A stretch of DNA of 35,779 nt from DATMNI01 sp035570275 (GCA_035570275.1 DATMNI010000360.1:1-35779); one strand, 5' to 3'. Shown: positions 14,560 to 23,552, numbered from the stretch's first letter. Notes: a model not told the origin generated them from the letters alone. Translations and numbers: made by a program.

Positions 14560-17017
14560 CAGAAAGTGGGGACCGGTTAGGAGAATTACGGCCGGTTTAC
14601 TGGCGCTTCTGTGCGCATCATGCTCGCGCTCCGACGCGCCGGAACGCGCATACCAGCGGGCCAAGGCCGCTTACATCGGCGGCAGACTGCAGGAAGCGGT
14701 GGCTCTGGCTGCCGCCAATACGGCCCAACTGCGGCACGATCCCCAGACTATCTGGTATTGGAGATTCCGGCTGTTGCAGGCCGAAGGGCTCAGCCAACAA
14801 TCCCGCACCAAAGAGGCCGAAGCCCTTTTGGCCGACCCGGTGCCCGTTGGGCTGGAGTCCGGCCAACTCGAAGGGCGCCGTCTGGTTGACCAGGCGGCCC
14901 TCAAATCAGGCCTGGAAGCGGAAAGGCTTCTGCAGAGAGCGCGGGCCATCGTCACCGATCGGGACCTTGCAATTCGCATCAAGCTGATCGAAGGCGTATT
15001 GGCCCGGGGACAACGCGATGCCGGCCAAGCCGCCTTGCTGGCAGCACTCCAAATGGCGGACGCCCAGGGGAGTCCGTACTGGCAGGCGTACGCGTTGAAC
15101 AACCTGTGCAACGCCAGCAAGACGCTTCGCAACTACGAAGCCGCCATCGATTTCGGATTGCGCGCACTGACCGCGGCCGAGAAGGCCGGGGCGCGCAGAG
15201 TGGCGGCGCTGGTACACGTGAACCTCGGTTCGGTCTATTCGATCCTCGGTGACGACGAAATCGCGCTCGATCATGAACAACAGGCCGCGCGGGAGCTGGA
15301 GGCCATCGGGGACCGCTTGAATTTCATGATTGCCCTGGGCGAGTTGGGGAGCATGTACTACCGGATGGACGACTTCCCGAAAGCCACCGCGAAATACCAG
15401 GAGTCTTATCAAATCGCCCGCCAACTCGGCAGAAATGAGGACGCTCAACGGAACGCGGGTAATCTCACCTTGACCTTGATCCGGACGCGCCAATGGGACG
15501 TCGCAGCCGAATGGAATCGCCTGGCAGAGGGCCTCAGTCCATTGGTGGAGCGAGCCGATATGTTGCCCTATCTCAACATAAATCGGGCGCGCATCGCCGA
15601 CGGGCGCGGGCAGCCGAACGACGCCATCCGGATCTGCGAAGACTTGCTCCGCACCGAGACCCGGAACGTGAGTTTGCGGTGGACAGCATACGCCCTGATG
15701 GGAACGATCGACGCCGGGGCCAACCGATTCCAGCAGGCCAACCCGAAGTTTGAAAATGCGTTGCGGATCATCGACGGGAACCGGGCGGAGTTGGCCGACT
15801 CGCACTTCCGTATGACGCTGCTTTCACGGCTGATTTCGTTCTATCAGGACTACGTGAGCGCGCTGATTCGCCAGCAGGACCAGACCGGCGCGATTCGCGT
15901 TGCCGAGTCCAGCCGGGCCCGCGTGCTGACCGAAGTGCTGAAACGGAATCAGCAGCCGGGACAGTTTCCGGATGCGGCCAGCCTGCAGCGCGCCGCGCGC
16001 TCCACGCACTCCACGCTGCTTTCGTTTTGGCTGGCCCCCTCGCGGTCGTACGCATGGCTGATCACGGCCAGCGCCGTCCGCACCTTTGAGCTGCCGCCGG
16101 CGGCCGAGATCGAAAAGCTGGTGACAGCTTGGCGCGACGTGGTGGAACATCCCTTGACAGACCCGATTTTGACGCACGATCCGGCGGGTCCGAATCTGTG
16201 GAACGCGTTGATGGGTGAACTGGGGCCGGCGATTCCCAAGGGCCCCGTGATTGTCATTCCCGATGGCGCGCTGCACCGGTTGAATCTGGAAACGCTGGTG
16301 GTTCCCGAACCGAAGCCGCACTACTGGATCGAAGATGTGGAGCTGAGCGTGGCGCCTTCCATCACCATCGCCGCGTCAAAATCCGAACCACCGGCCGGGG
16401 ACAAGTCGCTGCTGCTGATCGGCAATCCAACCTACCAGGGGGCCGAATGGCCGCCGCTGAAGAATGCGGGGAAGGAGGTGGGCGACCTGGCGGACCGCTT
16501 CGCCGGCGCGGCGCCGAAAGTGTTCACTGGCCCAGAGGCGGTGCCGGCCATTTACAAATCGTCGGAGCCGGGCCGCTTTGCGATGATTCACTTCGCGGCC
16601 CATGCCGACGCCAATTCCCGGAATCCGCTGGAGTCGGCCGTCATCTTGTCGGGCCCGAACGCGCAGAACCGGCTTTACGCGCGCGATGTGATTGATATCC
16701 CCATCAAAGCCGACCTGGTCACGATTTCCGCCTGCCGCAGCGCGGGAGTGCGCTCGTACGCCGGCGAAGGGCTGATCGGTTTCGCCTGGGCTTTCCTGAG
16801 CGCCGGCGCACGCCACGTGGTGGCGGGGCTATGGGATGTGAGCGATACCGCAACCGAACCGCTGATGAACCGGTTCTACGCCGGGATAGCCGCGGGGCGG
16901 AATCCGGCCGGCGCGCTGCGTGACGCCAAGCTGGCGCTGCGTAGAGACGAACCCCGCTTCGCCAAGCCTTACTTTTGGGGGCCGTTCCAGGCATACGTGG
17001 CTTCTGCTGCAAGATGA
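14525..17017 (+). CDS. TPR-CHAT lipoprotein (caspase-like protease)
   Basis: An 830-residue protein. An N-terminal hydrophobic segment (RRITAGLLALLCASCSRSD) resembles a lipoprotein signal with a non-ideal lipobox, so the protein is probably attached to the envelope. TPR-like helical repeats fill about residues 40-470, including clear units with ALNNLCNASKTLRNYEAAI and VHVNLGSVYSILGDDEIAL. The CHAT domain (about 530-830) keeps the caspase-like dyad: H693 in HFAAHAD and C737 in ISACRSAG, followed by the typical GARHVVAGLWDVSD. Start 14525 has GGAG (14512-14515) nine bases upstream; an earlier in-frame ATG at 14483 lacks one. It is the central effector candidate of the two-sigma locus. Confidence 0.88.
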   Translation: MSNQTGPWGRVNRKWGPVRRITAGLLALLCASCSRSDAPERAYQRAKAAYIGGRLQEAVALAAANTAQLRHDPQTIWYWRFRLLQAEGLSQQSRTKEAEALLADPVPVGLESGQLEGRRLVDQAALKSGLEAERLLQRARAIVTDRDLAIRIKLIEGVLARGQRDAGQAALLAALQMADAQGSPYWQAYALNNLCNASKTLRNYEAAIDFGLRALTAAEKAGARRVAALVHVNLGSVYSILGDDEIALDHEQQAARELEAIGDRLNFMIALGELGSMYYRMDDFPKATAKYQESYQIARQLGRNEDAQRNAGNLTLTLIRTRQWDVAAEWNRLAEGLSPLVERADMLPYLNINRARIADGRGQPNDAIRICEDLLRTETRNVSLRWTAYALMGTIDAGANRFQQANPKFENALRIIDGNRAELADSHFRMTLLSRLISFYQDYVSALIRQQDQTGAIRVAESSRARVLTEVLKRNQQPGQFPDAASLQRAARSTHSTLLSFWLAPSRSYAWLITASAVRTFELPPAAEIEKLVTAWRDVVEHPLTDPILTHDPAGPNLWNALMGELGPAIPKGPVIVIPDGALHRLNLETLVVPEPKPHYWIEDVELSVAPSITIAASKSEPPAGDKSLLLIGNPTYQGAEWPPLKNAGKEVGDLADRFAGAAPKVFTGPEAVPAIYKSSEPGRFAMIHFAAHADANSRNPLESAVILSGPNAQNRLYARDVIDIPIKADLVTISACRSAGVRSYAGEGLIGFAWAFLSAGARHVVAGLWDVSDTATEPLMNRFYAGIAAGRNPAGALRDAKLALRRDEPRFAKPYFWGPFQAYVASAAR

Positions 17018-17032
17018 GGATTGCGCCAGACT

Positions 17033-17629
17033 ATGGCGTGGTTTGACGGAGAAGTACTTCCTGCAACAGAGCTACCAGCCGGCCAACCGGAAATACCCGC
17101 CCCTCGGTTGTTGCTCCCCTCGAGAGAATACGCCGTGCAGGAAGTAGCCGGGCTCTTCGACCAGCTTCGCGACCCACTCTACCGCTACTTTCTCTGTCTG
17201 GGGCTGTCGCACGACGATGCCGGCGATGGCGTTCAGGAGACCTTCCTCCGCTTGCATCAGCATCTGCGGAGGCACGGTGACAGCACCAATCTGCGCGGAT
17301 GGATTTTCCAGGTGGCCCGCAACCTGGTTCGCAACGAGATCAAGCGCGCCGGCCGCCAGCGGACGGAAGCCCTGGGCGAAGTTATTGCGCGGCAAGCCTC
17401 CGGCGGCGACCCGGTGGGCAGTCCCGAGGAACAGGTGTTGCGCCGCGAGCGGTTACTGCGGCTGCAGCGGGCGATTGCTAAGCTGACGCCGCCGCAGCGG
17501 GAGTGCCTGCGCCTGCGCGCCTCCGGGCTGCGTTACCGCGAGATCGCCGAGGTGATGGGGATCGGCATCTCCAGTGTGGGCGAATTGGTGCAGCGGGCCA
17601 CGGGCAGATTGCGTGAGGGCGCTGAGTGA
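17033..17629 (+). CDS. second ECF sigma factor
   Basis: A 198-residue sigma-70 family protein. Region 2 is at about 40-110 (DPLYRYFLCLGLSHDDAGD, then QETFLRLHQHL and GWIFQVARNLVRNEIKR). Region 4 is at about 145-190 (LTPPQRECLRLRASGLRYREIAEVMGIG). It begins 15 bp after the CHAT stop, with AGGA at 17017-17020 twelve bases before the ATG. TTG 17021 and GTG 17135 (with GAGAG eight bases upstream) are alternative starts. The first 34 residues resemble no sigma region and their DNA resembles part of the downstream TPR gene (18839-18870), so the GTG start deserves consideration. Confidence 0.85.
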   Translation: MAWFDGEVLPATELPAGQPEIPAPRLLLPSREYAVQEVAGLFDQLRDPLYRYFLCLGLSHDDAGDGVQETFLRLHQHLRRHGDSTNLRGWIFQVARNLVRNEIKRAGRQRTEALGEVIARQASGGDPVGSPEEQVLRRERLLRLQRAIAKLTPPQRECLRLRASGLRYREIAEVMGIGISSVGELVQRATGRLREGAE

Positions 17630-17650
17630 TGAGCCGAGTGAGGACCACTT

Positions 17651-18154
17651 ATGAATGACTGCAGCCAAGTGAATGGATTCCTGCTGCTGGCGGCCGATGA
17701 GGAGTTGGAACCTGAACAGTCAGCCTGGCTTGAGGCCCATCTGGAAGGATGCGAGGCTTGCCGCCTGAATCGGTCGCGAATCCTGGAGATGGATCGGGAC
17801 CTTGCCGTTTACCGCGAGCAACTGTTTCGCCCGCACCGATCCCGGACCAGGCGCTGGATCGCACCCGTGGCCGGCGTGCTGGCGGCTTCGGCGATGGCGG
17901 CAGCCATCCTGTTCCGCGAGCCAACCACCCTGGCGAAGCCCCGGCTCGATGACGGCGCCTTCGTCGCGATCCCCTATACGGTGCCGCTTGCCCCCTACGA
18001 GCGCGCCGCCGTTCTGCGAACCGAATTGTCCGTGGCCGCCCTGATTGCCGCCGGTTTCGACATCCGCCCAACCGACACCGCGGCCACCCTAAACGTCGAA
18101 GTACTGGTGGGGCAGGATGGCCGCGCCCGCGCCATCCGGCTGCTGCCGAACTGA
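17651..18154 (+). CDS. second zinc-finger anti-sigma factor
   Basis: A 167-residue protein with zf-HC2-type motif H30-x3-C34-x2-C37 (HLEGCEAC) in a short cytoplasmic domain, a membrane helix at about 70-88 (IAPVAGVLAASAMAAAIL), and an extracytoplasmic domain of about 75 residues ending in a small beta unit (LNVEVLVGQDGRARAIRLL). It lies 21 bp after the second sigma gene and 11 bp before the secreted TPR gene, so the three should be co-transcribed. It probably sequesters the product of 17033-17629. Confidence 0.85.
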   Translation: MNDCSQVNGFLLLAADEELEPEQSAWLEAHLEGCEACRLNRSRILEMDRDLAVYREQLFRPHRSRTRRWIAPVAGVLAASAMAAAILFREPTTLAKPRLDDGAFVAIPYTVPLAPYERAAVLRTELSVAALIAAGFDIRPTDTAATLNVEVLVGQDGRARAIRLLPN

Positions 18155-18165
18155 AGGAGATGCAG

Positions 18166-19086
18166 ATGATGACTAAGCTCGCCGCTGTTCTGATGTTGGC
18201 CGCCGCCGGATTGGCTGCGCAAACTCTGGAAATCACCGACCCCCTGGCTGGGCAAGATGTCTCCCAGGCGCCCGTAGTCGGCAAGCCGTTTTCGGGTTTG
18301 GAAGAGCGGCACACGTCGCAGATCCTGGCCGATGGCACCCACATGGAACGCCACTCGGCCACCAAGTTCTACCGTGACGGGCAGGGCCGGACCCGGTCGC
18401 AGAACGAGTCCACGGTCGTGATCGCCGATCCGGTGGAAGGACATACCTACCACTTGTCCACGGCGGATAAGACCGTGACGCGCACTTTTGCGTTCAAGCC
18501 TCGGCTGAGCACCGAGTCCACAACGAATCGCGAGGACTTGCCCCCCCAACAAATGAACGGGGTCAGGGTTACAGGAGAACGCACCACGATAACCGTTCCG
18601 CCGGGCGCCCTTGGCAATGACCGCGAGTTCAAAATCGTCAACGAGCGCTGGTATTCAGACGACCTTCAGGTGCTGGTGAAGAGCACCAATTCCGATCCGC
18701 GCTTCGGAGTGACTACCTACGAACTCACTGGCATCGTGCAGGCCGAGCCCGATCCATCGCAGTTCCAGGTGCCACGCGGATACCAGCGCGGCGTTTTCGC
18801 TCAGGCGAATCGCAGCTCGCTGCAACATTACCGGCTTGCGGAGAAGTACTTCCTCGAAAAGAGCTACCAGGCGGCGGCCAATGAGTTCCGCGAGGCGCTC
18901 GCTGGAGATCTCGACCCCAAGTGGGTTGAGGTCTGGTCGCACATCAATCTGGGCAAGATCTTCGACATCACCGGGCAGCGGGAGCGGGCCATCAATGAGT
19001 ACCGCCTGGCCATCCGGACCAGGGACGATACCAACGGCGCGCAGGCGGAAGCGGCGAGGTACCTCAAGACGCCGTACCAAAAGTAG
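18166..19086 (+). CDS. secreted TPR protein
   Basis: A 306-residue exported protein: signal peptide MMTKLAAVLMLAAAGLAAQ, a beta-rich region of about 200 residues with no recognised fold, and C-terminal TPR repeats from about residue 220 (EKYFLEKSYQ at 226-235, then INLGKIFDITGQRERAINEYRLA). AAGGAG at 18154-18159 is six bases before the ATG at 18166 and only touches the ATG at 18160, so 18166 was chosen. It is last in the sigma/anti-sigma operon. A likely envelope partner or reporter of stress; function unknown. Confidence 0.8.
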   Translation: MMTKLAAVLMLAAAGLAAQTLEITDPLAGQDVSQAPVVGKPFSGLEERHTSQILADGTHMERHSATKFYRDGQGRTRSQNESTVVIADPVEGHTYHLSTADKTVTRTFAFKPRLSTESTTNREDLPPQQMNGVRVTGERTTITVPPGALGNDREFKIVNERWYSDDLQVLVKSTNSDPRFGVTTYELTGIVQAEPDPSQFQVPRGYQRGVFAQANRSSLQHYRLAEKYFLEKSYQAAANEFREALAGDLDPKWVEVWSHINLGKIFDITGQRERAINEYRLAIRTRDDTNGAQAEAARYLKTPYQK

Positions 19087-19093
19087 CGGCGGC

Positions 19094-20830
19094 CTACCGC
19101 TTGTCCATCTCGTCGACCGGGATGGCTTTCAATTGCACCGCCTCGTGGCCGCTGGCATCCAGCTTTACGGACTTGGCTTTGCTGTCCAAGGGCTTGACGA
19201 AGTCCGGGTCCATGTAGGCGCCGGGCTCCACGTCTTCCCAGGCGATCAGTTTGTACTCGCCGGGCTTCAGCCCCTTGAAGGAAATGATGCCGTTCTCGTC
19301 AGCCGAGCGGCCCGAGATCTGTGTCCCATCTTTCGGGATCAACGCCACGATCGCACCGCCCACCGGCTTGCTATCCTTGTCCATCACCACGCCATCCACC
19401 GCCGCCGCCGTGGCGCTGAGCGTGATCTCCAGGGGTCCGCCGCCCGACATATCGATTCCGCTCTCGGGCACTTCCCGCCCGCCGTAGCGGACCGACTTCA
19501 GGTAGCAGTTGTCGGGGAAGCCGAAGACGTTCACGCCGAACGGCACGGCCGCCACGCCGTTCAGGATGAACCGCGAATCGGCGCCCACCTTGGCGCGCGG
19601 CACGCGGCCGAAACTCATGCCCGTGGGGCGCAGGTTCACGTTGACATTGCTCAGGTCGATGGGCGACGTCGCATCCTCCACCTTGATGGCGCCCGGCACG
19701 TCGGCCCCGCCGGACAGAGTGAGGATCAGCCCATCCACATGGTTCCCGCCGACTTCCACGGGTTGCATTGCCACCAATTGCTGGCCGCCATTCACATTGG
19801 CGCTGATGGTGTACGAACCCGGCCGCACACCCATAAGCTCGAACCGGTAATCCGGCGGCCGTGCCGAGTTCGTGTGGCCCGGTCCCTGAGACTCGGCCTC
19901 ATCGCGCGCCGACAGCATGACCATCGCTTGTCCCTTCGCGCCCTCGGGCACCACCACCTTGCCGCGGATGCGAAACACCCGGGTCTTCACCGGGCGGATG
20001 TCGATCCCGCGCATCTCCGCGCCGGGCCCCACATCCACGGGCACCGCCGCCGACTGATCCCCGCTATTGGGATAGTAGGTCACCGTGTAGGCCATCTCCG
20101 GCTTCTCGGGAAGCGCTTCGGCCGAAGGCATCTGCATCACGGCCACGCCGAGGTTGTTGCGGGGGCTGGCGCTCACGATGTAGCGCCCCGGCATCAGGCT
20201 CGCGATGCGGTATTCGCCGATGTCCGATGTGTTGGCGCTGTTGGAATTGACCCATTGCTTCTTGCCCTGGCGGTACTGGAATTTGAGCACCCGCACTTGA
20301 ACGTTGGCGATGGGTTCGCCGTCTTCATCCAGCACCTTGCCCACCATCACGGATTGCGGGCTGAGCTTGATCGCCAAGTCGCGCATCTGCTGATCCTGGC
20401 CCAGGTTGATGGGCGTCCCGTTGCCGGAGAGCTTGCGCGCGCCGTAGCTGCCATTGAGAAAGCCCTGACGCGTGGCCGACAACTGGTATTTCCCGGCCGG
20501 CAGGCTGGTGAAGGAGAAGCGGCCCTGGTCGTCGGTTTCCCTGGCGGCATTGGTCGGCATCACGCCTGGCTGCGTGCGCGAGCCGGACAGCCGGACATTG
20601 GCCTTCTTCAGCGGCGCACCTGTAGCCAGGTTGAAGATCTGGCCTTCGATGACGCCGGTGCCCGGCGGGGGCGGTTGCAGCGGAGGCGCCTGCGCCTGTC
20701 CCCGTGCCGGCTGGGCAGGCTGAGCCGGCCTCGGTGGCAGCGGCGGCGCCGCCTGGAATCCAAACGCCGGGTTGCTCAAACCTAAGCTGGACAGAGCCAG
20801 CCAACACCCGGCCATCCAAACGGATCTCAT
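19094..20830 (-). CDS. secreted carboxypeptidase-regulatory-like domain protein
   Basis: A 578-residue protein with signal peptide, then a Pro/Ala/Gln-rich linker, then several beta-sandwich domains of the carboxypeptidase-regulatory/Cna-B type. Clear units are GVIEGQIFNLATGAPLKKA through FSFTSLPAGKYQLSA; GKVLDEDGEPIANVQVRV through IASLMPGRYIVSA; and, at the end, GVVMDKDSKPVGGAIVALI through KGLKPGEYKLIAW. Such proteins are abundant in Acidobacteria and are thought to bind or scaffold at the cell surface. AGGAG lies seven bases before the ATG at 20830. It ends seven bases from the convergent TPR gene. Confidence 0.85.
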   Translation of the reverse strand: MRSVWMAGCWLALSSLGLSNPAFGFQAAPPLPPRPAQPAQPARGQAQAPPLQPPPPGTGVIEGQIFNLATGAPLKKANVRLSGSRTQPGVMPTNAARETDDQGRFSFTSLPAGKYQLSATRQGFLNGSYGARKLSGNGTPINLGQDQQMRDLAIKLSPQSVMVGKVLDEDGEPIANVQVRVLKFQYRQGKKQWVNSNSANTSDIGEYRIASLMPGRYIVSASPRNNLGVAVMQMPSAEALPEKPEMAYTVTYYPNSGDQSAAVPVDVGPGAEMRGIDIRPVKTRVFRIRGKVVVPEGAKGQAMVMLSARDEAESQGPGHTNSARPPDYRFELMGVRPGSYTISANVNGGQQLVAMQPVEVGGNHVDGLILTLSGGADVPGAIKVEDATSPIDLSNVNVNLRPTGMSFGRVPRAKVGADSRFILNGVAAVPFGVNVFGFPDNCYLKSVRYGGREVPESGIDMSGGGPLEITLSATAAAVDGVVMDKDSKPVGGAIVALIPKDGTQISGRSADENGIISFKGLKPGEYKLIAWEDVEPGAYMDPDFVKPLDSKAKSVKLDASGHEAVQLKAIPVDEMDKR

Positions 20831-21101
20831 AGCCACACTCCTCCCCTGCGTACAGTTTGACGTACTCGAAGGGGGGTGGTTAGGGTGGATCTATGCCCCT
20901 TTGCCGCACAGGTCCGCAGCAGAGAAGCGAAGTATAAGTTGTGGACGGCCGAGTTTATGACACATACGCGAAAGCCTCGAAGGCCAGCGGCAAGAGCAAG
21001 CTCGGCTACCCAAAATCCAGATAGCCTTTTGTTCTAGCACGCAATATTTGCCAACCGGCGCCTCATCCAGCGCCGGAATGCGTCGCTCGTGCTGCAGTGG
21101 C

Positions 21102-21376
21102 CTACACAAGTTGGATCGTAACCCTGCGGCCTACTATCGCCGCGGCGCGTTGCAGGCTCGACAGCGTGATATCATTCTTTGCATCCAGCAGCCGGTCAAC
21201 CTGCGGCGGCTCGTCAGCAGCGTGGCCATGCGGTTTTTCGATATTTTCTTTTCCTTCATGGCCTGGGCAAGCTGCCAGGCGACCACTTCTTTGATCGCCT
21301 GAGTTTGCGCCTCTTCGAAGACCCCCTCTTCTTTCAGGAAGTCATCAATGCTGGAACCCATGTGTTTCTTGCTCAT
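21102..21376 (-). pseudogene. frameshifted HigA-like Xre antitoxin
   Basis: From ATG 21376 the frame reads MSKKHMGSSIDDFLKEEGVF and on to ISKNRMATLLTSR, the start of an Xre-type helix-turn-helix antitoxin. At about 21203-21212 (a CCGCCGCAG stretch) the frame is lost. The expected rest (QVDRLLDAKNDITLSSLQRA, then a short tail to TAG at 21102-21104) continues in another frame. Losing one base from an ancestral CGCGCGCAG would explain it. The first ATG overlaps the toxin stop by four bases (ATGA). Confidence 0.75.
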
Positions 21377-21725
21377 CGCATCAACTCTTTTCGGCGCTTG
21401 CGCGCCAATCCCAATCCTCATCCGGTGTTGCCCGCGTTTTCTTGATGAAGCCATGCAGTGCCACCAAATGTTCGCGATGCAGGCACAGCGCGCGCCGCCC
21501 GTTTCGTCGGCAGATCGGTGCGGATTTCCCAAAGGCCATCGCCCATCGGCCGGCAAAGAGGCATGCCGGCCGGCCAGCGCCATTGCGCCCGTAATAGATC
21601 TTTCCCTACGGCCTGACGTTCGCCTTCCGCCAATTGCTTCAGCCACTCCCGCACGGGTTCGGTCCCCTAGCGTCTCGGAAGAAGATCAGCGGGATTTTCG
21701 GCGGCGATGGACCTTCCATCATCAT
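21373..21725 (-). pseudogene. frameshifted HigB/Gp49-like toxin
   Basis: The hallmark sequence of the phage Gp49-like HigB family is present but split over frames: PKIPLIFFRDA; then EPVREWLKQLAEGERQAVG through QWRWPAGMPLCRP and GLWEIRTDLPTKRAAR; then LCLHREHLVALHGFIKKT; then ARKRRKELMR ending at TGA 21373-21375. At least three frameshifts separate these pieces, near 21665, 21490 and 21410. The toxin is expected to be inactive. It lies directly upstream of the damaged antitoxin, in normal HigBA order. Confidence 0.75.
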
Positions 21726-21756
21726 TCTTCTGTCATAATTGCACCTTCTATAGTAC

Positions 21757-21776
21757 ATGCACCATAAACTGTGCAT
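21757..21776. promoter_or_regulatory. inverted repeat upstream of the HigBA remnant
   Basis: ATGCAC (21757-21762) and GTGCAT (21771-21776), separated by eight AT-rich bases. It sits in an AT-rich stretch about 30 bp upstream of the toxin start, where an Xre antitoxin operator would be expected. It also lies on the promoter side of the divergent flavoprotein gene. Confidence 0.4.
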
Positions 21777-21902
21777 ACTGCGCAAGACGGCGCTACTGCC
21801 AGGCACATCCAGGCGAGTCCCCCACGCCGAAGCATTCGCCAGCCAGGAGTGAGAGCATAGAAGATTGCAGCTTTTCCGATTCTCCGGATTGAGCTCCCAA
21901 CT

Positions 21903-23552
21903 ATGAACGAACAGAACCTTCAGTCGGTAGCATTCCCAACCCTGGATGAGACGCAAGTCACCAAATTGGCACGCTGCACCCAAGCCGAGCTTAAGTTGTT
22001 TCGGGACGGGCAAACGCTTTTTGCGGCAGGCGACCGGAACCTGAACTTCTTCATTGTGAAGTCGGGCGAGGTCGCGATCGTAGATTTCTCCGGCGACACG
22101 CCGAAGTCCCTCACCATTCATCGCCAGGGCCAGTTCACGGGCGACGTCTCGCATTTGACCGGCCTCCCCGCCGTCGTCAGCGGCGTTGCCCGGGGCGACT
22201 GCGAAGTATACGAAGTCACTGGAGACGCCTTGCGGGGGGCACTTAACCAGTGCCCGGCCATCAGCGATATCATTCTGCAGGCGTTCATCGCGCGCCGGCA
22301 GCTTCTGCGCGACTCCCCCGACTTCACCGGCCTGCGGGTGATCGGGTCGCGTTACTCCGCGGATACTTTCCGGGTGCGTGATTTCCTATCGAAAAATCGC
22401 GTCCTCTTCAGGTGGCTGGACGTGGAAACCGACCCGCAGGTGGACCAGTTGCTCAAGCAATTCGGGTTGACGGAGTCCGATACGCCGGTCGTCGCCTTCG
22501 GCTCGACGCAGCCGTTGCACAATCCTTCCAATCGCGAACTCGCCGACGCTATCGGCATCCACCAGCCGCTGGAGGCTCTGGTGTACGACCTGGTGATTGT
22601 GGGCGCCGGTCCGTCGGGCCTGGCGGCGGCCGTTTATGGCGCCTCCGAAGGGCTGAGGACCGCCGTGCTCGAAGACACAGCCCCCGGCGGGCAAGCCGGC
22701 AGCAGCATGCGAATCGAAAACTACCTTGGGTTTCCGTTAGGCTTGACGGGCAGCGACCTCGCCGGCCGGGCTATCCTCCAGGCCAACAAATTCGGCGTCC
22801 ATTTGTCCGTTCCCACGCCAGTGAACCGGTTGTCCTTCGAGAACGCCTACACCGTTGTGCATATGGAGGGAGGCGAGACGGTTACCGCCAAGTGCCTGCT
22901 GATCGCAACCGGGGCAGACTACCGCCATTTAGGCGTGGAAGGGTCCGACCGATTTGCCGGGACCGGCGTCTACTATGCCGCAACCCTCGCCGAGGCGCAA
23001 CTGTGCAGTGGTTCCCAGGTGGTAGTTGTGGGTGGCGGTAATTCGGCCGGCCAGGCGGCGGTTTTTCTCGCCGGGCACGCCCGCCGCGTGCTGATCATGA
23101 TCCGCGGCGATGACCTGCATAAGAACATGTCCAGCTACCTGGCGCGGCGGATTGAGCAGACCCCCAACATCGAGCTGCTTCGCAACACCACCATCCGCCG
23201 CATGAACGGTGACACGCACCTGGGTTCAGTGGACATCGTGAACAGCCAGACCGGGGAGGAACGGACCGTGGAAACCCCTGGAGTATTCAGTTTTATCGGC
23301 GCGGACCCGAGAACCAATTGGCTACCGCCCGAAATCGAGAGGGATGCGAAGGGTTTCGTGCGGACTGGAGCCGATCTGGCGCAGTCCCGATACTGGACCG
23401 CCGCGCGCCAGCCGTTTCTGCTGGAGACGAGCCGGCCTAGCGTGTTCGCGGCCGGGGACGTACGCGCAGGCTCGGTCAAGCGCGTCGCATCGGCCGTTGG
23501 CGAAGGCGCGATGGCGGTTCAGTTCGTGCATGAGTGCCTCAAGCACATGTGA
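21903..23552 (+). CDS. cNMP-binding / thioredoxin-fold / TrxR-like flavoprotein fusion without CxxC
   Basis: A 549-residue three-part protein. Residues about 10-135 form a cyclic-nucleotide-binding domain. About 142-220 form a thioredoxin/glutaredoxin-like fold (GLRVIGSRYSADTFRVRDFL) with no cysteines at the usual active site. About 227-549 form a thioredoxin-reductase-type flavoprotein: FAD motif GAGPSG (234-239), NAD(P)H motif VVGGGNSAGQAA (376-387) and a C-terminal FAAGDVR. The usual CATC redox centre is replaced by YYAAT (357-361). FAD and NAD(P)H binding look intact, so disulfide reduction is unlikely, while electron transfer to another acceptor is possible. Only a weak ribosome-binding site precedes the ATG. 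Confidence 0.87.
   Translation: MNEQNLQSVAFPTLDETQVTKLARCTQAELKLFRDGQTLFAAGDRNLNFFIVKSGEVAIVDFSGDTPKSLTIHRQGQFTGDVSHLTGLPAVVSGVARGDCEVYEVTGDALRGALNQCPAISDIILQAFIARRQLLRDSPDFTGLRVIGSRYSADTFRVRDFLSKNRVLFRWLDVETDPQVDQLLKQFGLTESDTPVVAFGSTQPLHNPSNRELADAIGIHQPLEALVYDLVIVGAGPSGLAAAVYGASEGLRTAVLEDTAPGGQAGSSMRIENYLGFPLGLTGSDLAGRAILQANKFGVHLSVPTPVNRLSFENAYTVVHMEGGETVTAKCLLIATGADYRHLGVEGSDRFAGTGVYYAATLAEAQLCSGSQVVVVGGGNSAGQAAVFLAGHARRVLIMIRGDDLHKNMSSYLARRIEQTPNIELLRNTTIRRMNGDTHLGSVDIVNSQTGEERTVETPGVFSFIGADPRTNWLPPEIERDAKGFVRTGADLAQSRYWTAARQPFLLETSRPSVFAAGDVRAGSVKRVASAVGEGAMAVQFVHECLKHM

Noticed and set aside
18836..20785. 649-codon plus-strand frame opposite the carboxypeptidase-regulatory-like gene.
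   Set aside because: His/Arg-rich composition typical of the antisense of a GC-rich gene; no motif, and the opposite strand has a clear signal peptide and domains.
20941..21024. Plus-strand 27-codon frame (VDGRVYDTYAKASKASGKSK, ending LGYPKSR) with a faint LGFP-repeat look.
   Set aside because: Too short, no ribosome-binding site, and a stop directly upstream. Perhaps a gene relic, but not supportable.
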